From Actinomadura sp. DC4 (lineage in GTDB: Bacteria; Actinomycetota; Actinomycetes; Streptosporangiales; Streptosporangiaceae), in contig NZ_JAUEQY010000002.1 in NCBI RefSeq assembly GCF_030406325.1, forward strand, positions 248,001-312,000: a stretch of DNA of 64,000 nucleotides. Direction: 5' to 3'. This document shows, piece after piece, positions 18,976 to 26,013 of this stretch. The notes under the pieces were generated by a model, which was given only the letters and a program-made list of their open reading frames with translations, was not told where the DNA came from and did no database searches. The number at the start of each line of letters is the position of its first letter. Position 1 is the stretch's first letter. The position numbers and the translations under genes were made by a program.

Positions 18976-19083
18976 TTAGTGACAGTCGTAGACGATCTCG
19001 GCGCGGGAGTGGCCGAACAGGAAATTCTGCACAGGGGTGACGACTCGCCCGCGTCCGCGGCGTTTCACCATCGTCGTCGTCAC
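18976..19083 (-). CDS. Small ORF between mec and cysO
   Basis: A 35-residue ORF from GTG 19083 (or 31 residues from ATG 19071) to TAA at 18978-18976. It begins four bases after the mec stop and ends 89 bases before cysO. The first half is basic (VKRRGRGRV), the second half is VTPVQNFLFGHSRAEIVYDCH with Cys next to last. I do not recognise the product. Its position in the cysteine operon and the Cys codon near the stop suggest either a real microprotein or a cysteine-responsive leader for cysO-cysM. Support: coupled position and non-repetitive composition. No search was possible. Confidence 0.5.
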   Translation of the reverse strand: MTTTMVKRRGRGRVVTPVQNFLFGHSRAEIVYDCH

Positions 19084-19087
19084 GGCA

Positions 19088-19504
19088 TCAGTCTACCGAG
19101 TCGACGATCGTGACCTCTTCCTCGGTGACCTCGCCGTCGACGATGCGGTACGAGCGGAACTCGGTCTCGTTCTCGTCCCGCGTGGACACCAGGACGTAGT
19201 GCGCGTTCGGCTCCGACGCGTAGGAGACGTCCGTACGGGAGGGGTACGCCTCGGTCGCGGTGTGGGAGTGGTAGATCACGACCGGCTCCTCGTCGCGGTC
19301 GTCCATCTCCTTCCACACCTGGAACTGCTCCATCGAGTCGAAGCGGTAGAAGGTGGGCGAACGCTCGGCGTTCGCCATCGCGATGAACCGCGCCGGCCGG
19401 TCCGACCCGGCCGCGCCCGCGACGACGCCACACGCCTCGTCGGGGTGGTCGGCGCGCGCGTGCGCGACGATCTGGTCAACGATGGCGCGTTCGATCGTCA
19501 GCAT
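19088..19504 (-). CDS. mec: CysO-cysteine peptidase (JAMM metalloprotease)
   Basis: Zinc-dependent JAMM/MPN+ peptidase of 138 residues that releases cysteine from CysO-Cys. The signature HSHTATEAYPSRTD is an exact H-x-H-x10-D motif, with the conserved acidic residue upstream in PDEACG. The ATG at 19504 gives MLTIERAIVDQIVAHA, as in Mec homologues; the longer frame is the DUF2017 gene in another frame. It precedes the small ORF, cysO and cysM. Confidence 0.93.
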   Translation of the reverse strand: MLTIERAIVDQIVAHARADHPDEACGVVAGAAGSDRPARFIAMANAERSPTFYRFDSMEQFQVWKEMDDRDEEPVVIYHSHTATEAYPSRTDVSYASEPNAHYVLVSTRDENETEFRSYRIVDGEVTEEEVTIVDSVD

Positions 19505-19538
19505 GGGCAAAGCGTATCCACGCGTGCTCTCGGGCCGA

Positions 19539-20078
19539 TCACCACAGGGCGCGTACGAGGCTCTCCTGGAGGTAGGTGAGCCAGTCGTACGCGGCGTACC
19601 CGGCGTTGCGCGGATCGTCCCAGTCGAACGTCCGCATCTGCTCCAGCGTCTCCTCGGTGATGTCGAGGCGGGTGCCGAGCGCGAGGCGCAGATCGTTGAG
19701 GGCCCGGAGCCAGGCCTGGGCCTGCTCGGGGTCCAGATAGACCGTGCCGCCTTCGCCGAGCGTCCGCAGGACGGTCTGGGCCGCGGCACGCTTGCCCTCG
19801 CGCAGGCTGCCCTCGGTGTAGCGCCGGAACTCCGCCGAGGCGCCCTGGTCCTCGCGGTAGGCGTCCGGGAACAGCCGGGCCAGGACCGGGTCCTCGGGGA
19901 CCGAGGTGTTGTCGGACAGCCGGAGGTCCGGCATGCCCTCGAAGGTCGTCTCGGACTCGTCCGACTCGCCGATCAGGTCGAGGAGCTGCCCGACCAGCAG
20001 GCGGACGACGGAGGCCTCCTCGGCCCCCATGCGCAGGCAGACCTGGCCGCCTCGGGCACTGGAGAAGCCGCCGTTCAT
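19539..20078 (-). CDS. DUF2017 family protein
   Basis: A 179-residue mostly helical protein that matches the actinobacterial DUF2017 family (Rv1332-type), always found next to clpS and mec. Visible pieces: EEASVVRLLVGQLLDLI at the start, DPVLARLFPDAYRED, and the C-terminal LRALNDLRLALGTRLDI with YDWLTYLQESLV. No catalytic motif is seen. Its start shares one base with the clpS stop (TGATG), so it is translated with clpS; a link to ClpS/ClpCP adaptor function is plausible from context only. Confidence 0.88.
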   Translation of the reverse strand: MNGGFSSARGGQVCLRMGAEEASVVRLLVGQLLDLIGESDESETTFEGMPDLRLSDNTSVPEDPVLARLFPDAYREDQGASAEFRRYTEGSLREGKRAAAQTVLRTLGEGGTVYLDPEQAQAWLRALNDLRLALGTRLDITEETLEQMRTFDWDDPRNAGYAAYDWLTYLQESLVRALW

Positions 20079-20368
20079 CACACGTCCTGCTTGACGGTCG
20101 CCCACAGGCCGTAGGAGTGCAGGATCTCGCAGTCGCGCTCCATCTCCTCGCGGGTGCCGCTGGAGACGACCGCTCGTCCCTTGTGGTGGACGTCCAGCAT
20201 CAGCTTCTCGGCCTTCTTCTTGGAGTAGCCGAACACGGCCTGGAACACGTACGTCACGTATGACATGAGATTGATGGGATCGTTCCACACGATCGCCACC
20301 CACGGACGGTCCGGTCGTACGTCCTCGGCGGCGTCCGGTCGATCGAGCTCGACAGGAGCCGTGCTCAC
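20078..20368 (-). CDS. clpS: ATP-dependent Clp protease adaptor ClpS
   Basis: N-end-rule adaptor of 96 residues. The fold is marked by [27 protein letters not shown], with the Asn-Asp pair that grips the N-terminal residue of substrates, and [16 protein letters not shown]. It feeds N-degron substrates to ClpCP. It is the first gene of the minus-strand block toward mec and is divergent from pncB, with a 66-base gap. Start ATG at 20368 has GGAGG-like sequence (AAGGAGGCACC on the minus strand) upstream. Confidence 0.94.
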   Translation of the reverse strand: MSTAPVELDRPDAAEDVRPDRPWVAIVWNDPINLMSYVTYVFQAVFGYSKKKAEKLMLDVHHKGRAVVSSGTREEMERDCEILHSYGLWATVKQDV

Positions 20369-20434
20369 TATGGTGCCTCCTTAACGGGAGCTCCCCTCAA
20401 TCATCGTGCACACATTCACCGTAATCTGCCACTC

Positions 20435-21733
20435 GTGGATCTTTCGACGACGGCACTGCTGACCGACCGCTACGAGCTCACCATGGTGCGGGGTGCGCTC
20501 GGCGGGGACACCGAGGCACGCCGAGCGGTGTTCGAAGTATTCGCCCGCCATCTTCCGGCCGGTCGGCGTTACGGCGTGGTGGCCGGGATCGGCCGCTTCC
20601 TCGATGCCCTGGAGGCGTTCCGGTTCGACGATCAGTCGCTGGAGTTCCTAACATCTCACGACATCGTGGACTCTCGTACGGCGTCGTGGCTGGCGTCGTA
20701 CCGGTTCTCGGGCGACATCTGGGGATACGGCGAGGGTGACCTGTACTTCCCCGGCTCGCCGATCCTCGTCGTGGAGGCGGGTTTCGCCGAGGCCGTCATC
20801 CTGGAGACGCTCGCCCTGTCGATCCTCAACCACGACGCCGCGATCGCCTCCGCCGCGTCCCGCATGGTGCACGCCGCGTCGGGCCGCCCGATCATCGAGA
20901 TGGGCTCCCGCCGTACGCACGAGATGGCGGGTGTCGCCGCCGCCCGCGCCGCGTACCTGGCCGGCTTCACCTCCAGCTCGAACCTGGAGGCCGGCCGCTC
21001 GTACGGCGTGCCGACCGCGGGCACCAGCGCCCACGCGTTCACCCTGCTGCACGACAGTGAACGGCACGCGTTCCAGGCCCAGCTCGCCGCGCTGGGCCGC
21101 GACACGACGCTGCTGGTCGACACGTACGACGTCGCCCGCGCGGTCGCGGTGGCGGTGGACCTGGCCGGGCCGGAACTGGGCGCCGTACGGCTGGACAGCG
21201 GCGACCTGGCCGAGACGGCGCACGAGGTACGCGCGCAGCTCGATGCCCTGGGCGCCCCGAAGACCCGGATCATCGTGACCGGCGACCTGGACGAGTACTC
21301 GATCGCGGGCCTGGCGTCGGCACCGGTCGACGGGTACGGCGTGGGGACGTCGCTGGTCACGGGGTCGGGGGCACCGACGGCGGCGCTGGTGTACAAGCTC
21401 GTGGCCCGCGCGGAGTCGCCGGAGGGCCCGCTACGGCCGGTGGCCAAGCGCTCGGTCGGCAAACCCAGCCGCGGCGGTCGCAAGTGGGCGGTACGGCACC
21501 TGGGCGAGGACGGGAAGGCGATCGCCGAGGTGGTGTCGACGGGCGAACTCGAACCCGGCCCGTACGACCGGTCGCTGCTGCGGCCACTGGTACGAGACGG
21601 CGAGGTCATCGGCCGGGAGCCCCTGGCCGAGGCCCGCGCCCGCCACGAACGAGCCTTGGCCGAGCTCCCCCCGCGCGCCTTCCAGCTCTCTCGCGGCGAC
21701 CCGGCCATCCCGACGGACTTCCTGAACGGCTGA
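20435..21733 (+). CDS. pncB: Nicotinate phosphoribosyltransferase
   Basis: NAD salvage enzyme of 432 residues that turns nicotinate and PRPP into nicotinate mononucleotide. LLTDRYELTMV at the start, EMGSRRTHE and GTSAHAF around the phosphorylated/catalytic His region, LDSGDLAETAHEVR and the phosphate-binding GVGTSLVTG are typical. The start is GTG at 20435. It is divergent from clpS, as in Mycobacterium (pncB1), and upstream of pncA, which makes its substrate. Confidence 0.94.
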   Translation: MDLSTTALLTDRYELTMVRGALGGDTEARRAVFEVFARHLPAGRRYGVVAGIGRFLDALEAFRFDDQSLEFLTSHDIVDSRTASWLASYRFSGDIWGYGEGDLYFPGSPILVVEAGFAEAVILETLALSILNHDAAIASAASRMVHAASGRPIIEMGSRRTHEMAGVAAARAAYLAGFTSSSNLEAGRSYGVPTAGTSAHAFTLLHDSERHAFQAQLAALGRDTTLLVDTYDVARAVAVAVDLAGPELGAVRLDSGDLAETAHEVRAQLDALGAPKTRIIVTGDLDEYSIAGLASAPVDGYGVGTSLVTGSGAPTAALVYKLVARAESPEGPLRPVAKRSVGKPSRGGRKWAVRHLGEDGKAIAEVVSTGELEPGPYDRSLLRPLVRDGEVIGREPLAEARARHERALAELPPRAFQLSRGDPAIPTDFLNG

Positions 21734-21860
21734 GCCCCAAGACCGTCGGACTGCGTGGAGGTGGCCACGGCCGGTGGAAGCTTGGCCCGCGGCCGCTGAT
21801 GTTTCCGGTTCTGCCGGGGTAGCTTCCCTCTCGTGAGGATCAGTCTGGGGAGGGGCTGCA

Positions 21861-22439
21861 ATGGGCAGAGCATTGATCATCGTTGATGTGCAGAACGACT
21901 TCTGTGAAGGGGGCTCGCTCGCCGTGACGGGCGGGGCCGAGGTCGCCTCGGCGATCTCGGCGTACGTGGCCTCGCACCGGGACGAGTACGACCACGTCGT
22001 GGCCACCCGTGACTTCCACCTGGATCCCGGGGATCACTTCTCCGACCATCCGGACTACGCCGACACCTGGCCGCCGCACTGTGTGATCGGCACGCCCGGG
22101 GCCGACTTCCATCCGAACCTCGACCTCGCGCCGATCGAGACGGTGTTCAGCAAGGGTGAGCGCGAGTCGGCGTACAGCGGTTTCGAAGGGGCGGCCGACG
22201 ACGGCACCCCGATGGGCGAGTGGCTGCGCAAGAACGAGGTCGGCGGCGTCGACATCGTGGGGATCGCCACCGATCACTGCGTACGCGCGACCGCGCTGGA
22301 CGCCCGGGGCGCCGGGCTCGCCACGCGGGTGCTGCTCACGATGACGGCCGGTGTGGCGCCGGGGACGACCGAGCGCGCCGTCACGGAGATGAGCGACGCC
22401 GGGATCGAGCTGACCGGGGAACCGGTCGTCGCCCCATAA
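21861..22439 (+). CDS. pncA: Nicotinamidase
   Basis: Isochorismatase-fold amidase of 192 residues converting nicotinamide to nicotinate. The catalytic triad is readable: Asp9 (IIVDVQNDF), Lys98 (FSKGE) and Cys140 (TDHCVRATA). The metal ligands are Asp51 and His53 (TRDFH), with His73. It lies 127 bases after pncB and shares the direction, so both steps of the nicotinamide salvage route stand side by side. ATG at 21861 has a GGGGAGGGG ribosome binding site. Confidence 0.93.
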   Translation: MGRALIIVDVQNDFCEGGSLAVTGGAEVASAISAYVASHRDEYDHVVATRDFHLDPGDHFSDHPDYADTWPPHCVIGTPGADFHPNLDLAPIETVFSKGERESAYSGFEGAADDGTPMGEWLRKNEVGGVDIVGIATDHCVRATALDARGAGLATRVLLTMTAGVAPGTTERAVTEMSDAGIELTGEPVVAP

Positions 22440-22461
22440 GGGAGCCCGGTACGTTTCGGGG

Positions 22462-22968
22462 ATGCGTAACCCGATTTTGCTGCTCATGGGCGTCTCCGGT
22501 AGTGGGAAGACCACGATCGGCGCGATGCTGGCCGGACGGCTCGGCTGGACGTACGCCGAGGCGGATGACTTCCATCCGCCGGCGAACGTGGAGAAGATGC
22601 ACGCCGGCATCCCGCTGACCGACGACGACCGCAAGCCCTGGCTGGAGGCCACCGCGACGTGGATGAAGGAACAGGACGGGCCGGCCGTCGTGACGTCCTC
22701 GGCGCTTAAGCACAAATATCGCGACATGCTGCGTGCGGGCCGTCCCGACCTGCGGCTCGTCTACCTCGACGGCAGCCACGAGCTGATCGGCAAGCGGATG
22801 GCGGCCCGGCACGGGCACTTCTTTCCCAAGAAGCTGCTGGACAGCCAGTTCGCGGACCTGGAGACGCCGGGGCCCGAGGAGCACCCTCTCGTCGTCTCCA
22901 TCGACGGCCCGCCCGAGCGGATCGTCCAGGAGATCATCGACCGTACGGGGCTGACTCCCCGGGACTGA
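22462..22968 (+). CDS. gntK: Gluconokinase
   Basis: P-loop kinase of 168 residues phosphorylating gluconate to 6-phosphogluconate. Walker A is GVSGSGKTT (10-18), then ADDFHPPANVEKMHAGIPLTDDDRKPWL, the diagnostic GntK stretch, and SSALKHKYRDMLR. The gene starts 22 bases after pncA and ends inside the 3' end of a convergent oxidoreductase gene (35-base overlap). No gluconate permease is nearby. Confidence 0.93.
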   Translation: MRNPILLLMGVSGSGKTTIGAMLAGRLGWTYAEADDFHPPANVEKMHAGIPLTDDDRKPWLEATATWMKEQDGPAVVTSSALKHKYRDMLRAGRPDLRLVYLDGSHELIGKRMAARHGHFFPKKLLDSQFADLETPGPEEHPLVVSIDGPPERIVQEIIDRTGLTPRD

Positions 22969-23362
22969 GGTCCACGCGGATCGTGAGCAGGTCCGTGCCC
23001 AGCAGCCGTACGAGGAGGCCGTTGGCGCGCGGCAACCGCCTCAGCCGCTGCCTGGGGTCGTCCTCGGGCATGAGGTGGGCGGTGCCCGTACGCCAGCGGC
23101 TGCCCACCCGCACGCGGACCCGGGCGTCCGCCTCGATGTTGCGGACGTACTGGGACTGGCGGCCGTGGTCGGACACCATCCAGAAGCAGTCGCCCTCGAT
23201 CCGGCCGCCCACCGGGGTCTGCCGGGGCAGGCCGCTCTTGCGCCCGATGGTCTCCAGGACGGCTCCGCCGGGCACGTAGCGCGAGAGCGGCCGCATTAGC
23301 GGGTTGGCGACGCGCTTGTGAAACCAGGTGGCGGCGCGGCGGCGCCTGTCCTTGGCCGTCAT
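22934..23362 (-). CDS. Nitroreductase family deazaflavin-dependent oxidoreductase
   Basis: A 142-residue member of the F420/FMN split-barrel family related to mycobacterial Ddn. The pattern VLETIGRKSGLPRQTPVGG, then SDHGRQSQYVRNIEADARVRVRVG and WRTGTAHLM, is characteristic. It probably reduces quinones or other electrophiles with F420H2. It is divergent from a TetR gene, with two operators between them, so it is likely the regulated target. ATG at 23362 has AGAGGAG five bases upstream. Confidence 0.85.
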   Translation of the reverse strand: MTAKDRRRRAATWFHKRVANPLMRPLSRYVPGGAVLETIGRKSGLPRQTPVGGRIEGDCFWMVSDHGRQSQYVRNIEADARVRVRVGSRWRTGTAHLMPEDDPRQRLRRLPRANGLLVRLLGTDLLTIRVDLSPGESAPYGR

Positions 23363-23376
23363 GGCACTCCTCTTAT

Positions 23377-23421
23377 CGGAACTGATGGTTTCGGCAAGCT
23401 TTGCCGGAACCGATAGTTCCG
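23377..23421. promoter_or_regulatory. Twin palindromic operators between oxidoreductase and TetR genes
   Basis: CGGAACCGATAGTTCCG at 23405-23421 (GGAAC/GTTCC arms, 5-base centre) and the degenerate copy CGGAACTGATGGTTTCG at 23377-23393, 28 bases centre to centre. Between them is another short palindrome, GGCAAGCTTTGCC (23393-23405). The sites lie in the divergent promoter region and are the likely binding sites of the adjacent TetR protein. Confidence 0.7.
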
Positions 23422-23443
23422 TCAAGTGGTATCGTCCTGCTTG

Positions 23444-24037
23444 ATGGCAGCTGAGAGCGGCGCACGCCGTCCCCACACGGGACGCCGGCGCAACCCCGCC
23501 GTACGCCAGGCGGTGCTCGACGCCGCCGCCGACCTGCTCGCCTCCGCGGACGGCCCGGCCATCTCGGTCGACGCGATCGCCCGGAGGGCCGGCGTCAGCA
23601 AGCACACGATCTACCGGTGGTGGCCGTCGAAGGGGGCGGTCCTGCTGGAGGCGATGGTCGAGCAGGCCCGCCGCGAGGCCGCCGTCCCGGACACGGGCGT
23701 GCTCTCGGCCGACCTGGAGGGATTCCTGACGGTGACGTTCGCGGCCGTCGAGCGCAACGGCCCCCTGCTCCGTACGGCGATGGCCGAGTCCCTGCGCGAC
23801 GACGACGCGGCGGAGGGCCTGCGAGCCTTCGCCGCCGCGCGCCGGGCCGAGCTGCACGGCCTGCTGGAGCGCGGCCGGTCGCGCGGCGAACTCCCCGAAG
23901 ACGCCGACCTCGGCCTCATGGTCGACCAGATGTACGGCCTCCTCTGGTACCGCCTCCTGATCGGGCACGCCCCGCTGAACGCCGAGACCGCCGCCCGCCT
24001 CGCCCGCTCGCTCCCCGGCGGGCGGCCGGCCGAATGA
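23444..24037 (+). CDS. TetR family transcriptional regulator
   Basis: A 197-residue repressor. The N-terminal TetR_N helix-turn-helix covers about residues 15-65: AVLDAAADLLASADGPAISVDAIARRAGVSKHTIYRWW. The C-terminal helical ligand domain ends GLLWYRLLIGHAPLN, the TetR_C_11-like pattern. ATG at 23444 is preferred; the frame extends 6 codons more. It is divergent from the deazaflavin oxidoreductase gene and probably represses both through the palindromes in between. Inducer unknown. Confidence 0.88.
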   Translation: MAAESGARRPHTGRRRNPAVRQAVLDAAADLLASADGPAISVDAIARRAGVSKHTIYRWWPSKGAVLLEAMVEQARREAAVPDTGVLSADLEGFLTVTFAAVERNGPLLRTAMAESLRDDDAAEGLRAFAAARRAELHGLLERGRSRGELPEDADLGLMVDQMYGLLWYRLLIGHAPLNAETAARLARSLPGGRPAE

Positions 24038-24055
24038 ATGTCATATTCTCCCGGA

Positions 24056-24355
24056 ATGGACGACCTGGAATTCAACTCGGCGGGCATTGTCGGAGCCGGC
24101 ACTAACGTATGTGCGCTCGCGAACGAGCTCTCCTCCCTGCGCCGTACGTGGAACACCGCGACCACGGAGACCAGCGGCAGTCCATTCGGGTTCGCCGAGG
24201 TCGAGAAGGTGTTCGCCGACACGCAGGAGACCTGGTCACAGGAGCTCGGCGTCTACGTCACCATTCTTGAACAGCTCTGCCGAAAGCTCCAGAGCTCGGG
24301 AAACATTCACCGCGACGCCGAACAGGTCAACCTGTCCATTGTGCAACGTCACTAG
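24056..24355 (+). CDS. Type VII secretion EspC/WXG-like small protein
   Basis: A 99-residue all-helical protein. The pattern FNSAGIVGAGTNVCALANELSSL, a Trp in the first helix pair (RRTWNTA), then GFAEVEKVFADTQETWSQELGVYVTILEQLCRKL and IHRDAEQVN, resembles EspC/DUF2580-type proteins, which are relatives of WXG100 substrates. A start at 24038, directly after the tetR stop, would add six residues. The next gene, 23 bases downstream, encodes a larger protein with an export-type helical N-terminus, so this is the small partner of a two-gene type VII secretion cassette. No secretion machinery genes are in the window. Confidence 0.65.
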   Translation: MDDLEFNSAGIVGAGTNVCALANELSSLRRTWNTATTETSGSPFGFAEVEKVFADTQETWSQELGVYVTILEQLCRKLQSSGNIHRDAEQVNLSIVQRH

Positions 24356-24378
24356 CCGACGCCTACGGGAGCGCCATT

Positions 24379-25917
24379 ATGTCGAGTAGTGACTATGCCC
24401 AGATCTCCACGCTGATCCACCGGCTCGAACAGCTCGCCGGGCTGTGCGATCCGGCCCACCTGGTCGAGGTGCTCGCCGGCGCGATCTCGGCGGCCGCGCA
24501 CCCGCCGCCGGGCGACCCCGGTGAGCTTCGCGCGCTGGCGGCGGCCTTCCGCAAGGCCGGTTCGGACGCGGCCCCGATCGCCACCGACGTGCACAACACG
24601 GCGAACCAGAAGCTGCCCGCCGTCTGGAAGAGCGACGTCGCCCCCGGGGTCTACACCGTCGTCGGCGACACCGGCGACCTGATCGACATGACGACCATCG
24701 CCTTCACGGCGGCCGCCCAGGCTCTGGAGGCCTACGCGAGCACGGTGCAGGACCTCAGGGATCGGCACGGCCGGCTCTACCAGCGGCTGCACGAGGCCAT
24801 GCACTCGATCGGGCACGTCAAGATCTTCGGGGTCGACCTGCCGCTCCCCGACCTCACCGACCTCGTCCGGTGGTGCGGAGCCGTCGCCGAGCTCATCAGA
24901 GGGTGCGTCGCCGTCTACAACGAGGCCCTGGACGCGGCGGACGTCTTCGCCGGGCGGTTCGCCGACGTACGGGCCATGGCCCGTACCGCCGAGCCGGTGC
25001 GGGCCGGGATGGCGCCGGCCGACGCCGTGGTCCTTGCCGACATCGGCGCGGACGGTACGACGCCGCGCCACGGCAACGCGGTGCTGTCGGCCGCGCAGCT
25101 CACGCGCCTCGCGACGCTGATGAAGGACCTCCCGCCCGCCGACCGCGCCAAGCTGCGCGGGATGCTCGCCGACGCGGCGTCGCTGCTGGAAGAGGCCTAC
25201 ATCCTCAAGGCGCTGGTCGCCGGCCACTCCGTCGCCGACGTCACGTCGTTCGCCGGCCGGATCCGCGGCAGGGACTCGAACTGGCTGAAGCAGCACCTGG
25301 CCCTCAACATCGACCCGAACACGCCGGGCGACGTCGACTTCGACGGCATACCGATCAAGCAGTCGGACCCGACCGCGTGCGGCTCCACGGCGATCGTGGT
25401 CGCGCACGCCATGAACGATCCGGTGTACGGGCTGAGCCTGACCACCGACGAGGCGGGCGACGGCCTGACGGCGGCCGAGTTCGCGAAGCGCTTCGCGGCC
25501 GCACAGACGAGCACGCACACCCTGACGAACGACGTGTGGCCCAAGGCGGCCGGCACGAGCCCGTGGGGCGAGACCAACGGGATCAACCACGCCGTACCCG
25601 GCGGGGACTATCGCACGGTGTGGGTGGACGACACCGACGGGCGCAGCGCCCATCCCGCGCTCCGCGACGCCATCACCGCGGTCGACGCGGGCCACGCGGT
25701 GCCGGTGCTGCTGGCCCCGACGCCCGGCCAGCTGAGCCACGACGGCGAGTTCCACTACGTCCTGATGGTCGGCCACCGCGACGACATGATCATCGTCTAC
25801 GACCCGGCCGGCGCCGTGAAGGAGATCTCGGAGTCGGACTTCTGCGACGGCCGCATGAACGGCATCGACCCCGCCGTGACGCACGTCAACTCCGTCACGC
25901 TCCCGGCCCGCTCGTAG
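24379..25917 (+). CDS. Putative type VII-secreted protein with C39-like cysteine peptidase domain
   Basis: A 512-residue protein. The first about 200 residues are helical (two long pairs, PAVWKSDVAPG between helices) as in ESX/LXG-type substrates. Residues about 325-505 look like a C39/papain-like peptidase: Cys334 in PTACGSTAIVV, His459 in GEFHYVLMVGH and Asp475 in VYDPAG form a plausible catalytic triad with the normal spacing. The preceding small gene is its likely co-secreted partner. It may be a secreted protease or a toxin of the polymorphic type. No obvious immunity gene follows; the next gene is a helicase on the other strand. Confidence 0.65.
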   Translation: MSSSDYAQISTLIHRLEQLAGLCDPAHLVEVLAGAISAAAHPPPGDPGELRALAAAFRKAGSDAAPIATDVHNTANQKLPAVWKSDVAPGVYTVVGDTGDLIDMTTIAFTAAAQALEAYASTVQDLRDRHGRLYQRLHEAMHSIGHVKIFGVDLPLPDLTDLVRWCGAVAELIRGCVAVYNEALDAADVFAGRFADVRAMARTAEPVRAGMAPADAVVLADIGADGTTPRHGNAVLSAAQLTRLATLMKDLPPADRAKLRGMLADAASLLEEAYILKALVAGHSVADVTSFAGRIRGRDSNWLKQHLALNIDPNTPGDVDFDGIPIKQSDPTACGSTAIVVAHAMNDPVYGLSLTTDEAGDGLTAAEFAKRFAAAQTSTHTLTNDVWPKAAGTSPWGETNGINHAVPGGDYRTVWVDDTDGRSAHPALRDAITAVDAGHAVPVLLAPTPGQLSHDGEFHYVLMVGHRDDMIIVYDPAGAVKEISESDFCDGRMNGIDPAVTHVNSVTLPARS

Positions 25918-26013
25918 GCCGGCGTCGCTTCCAGAGTCTTTCTCGACGTCCCGCTGTCCGGCTGCGCGTCGCCTGGACGACGCTCGCTACGAACGGGGAC
26001 TTCGAGACAGACC

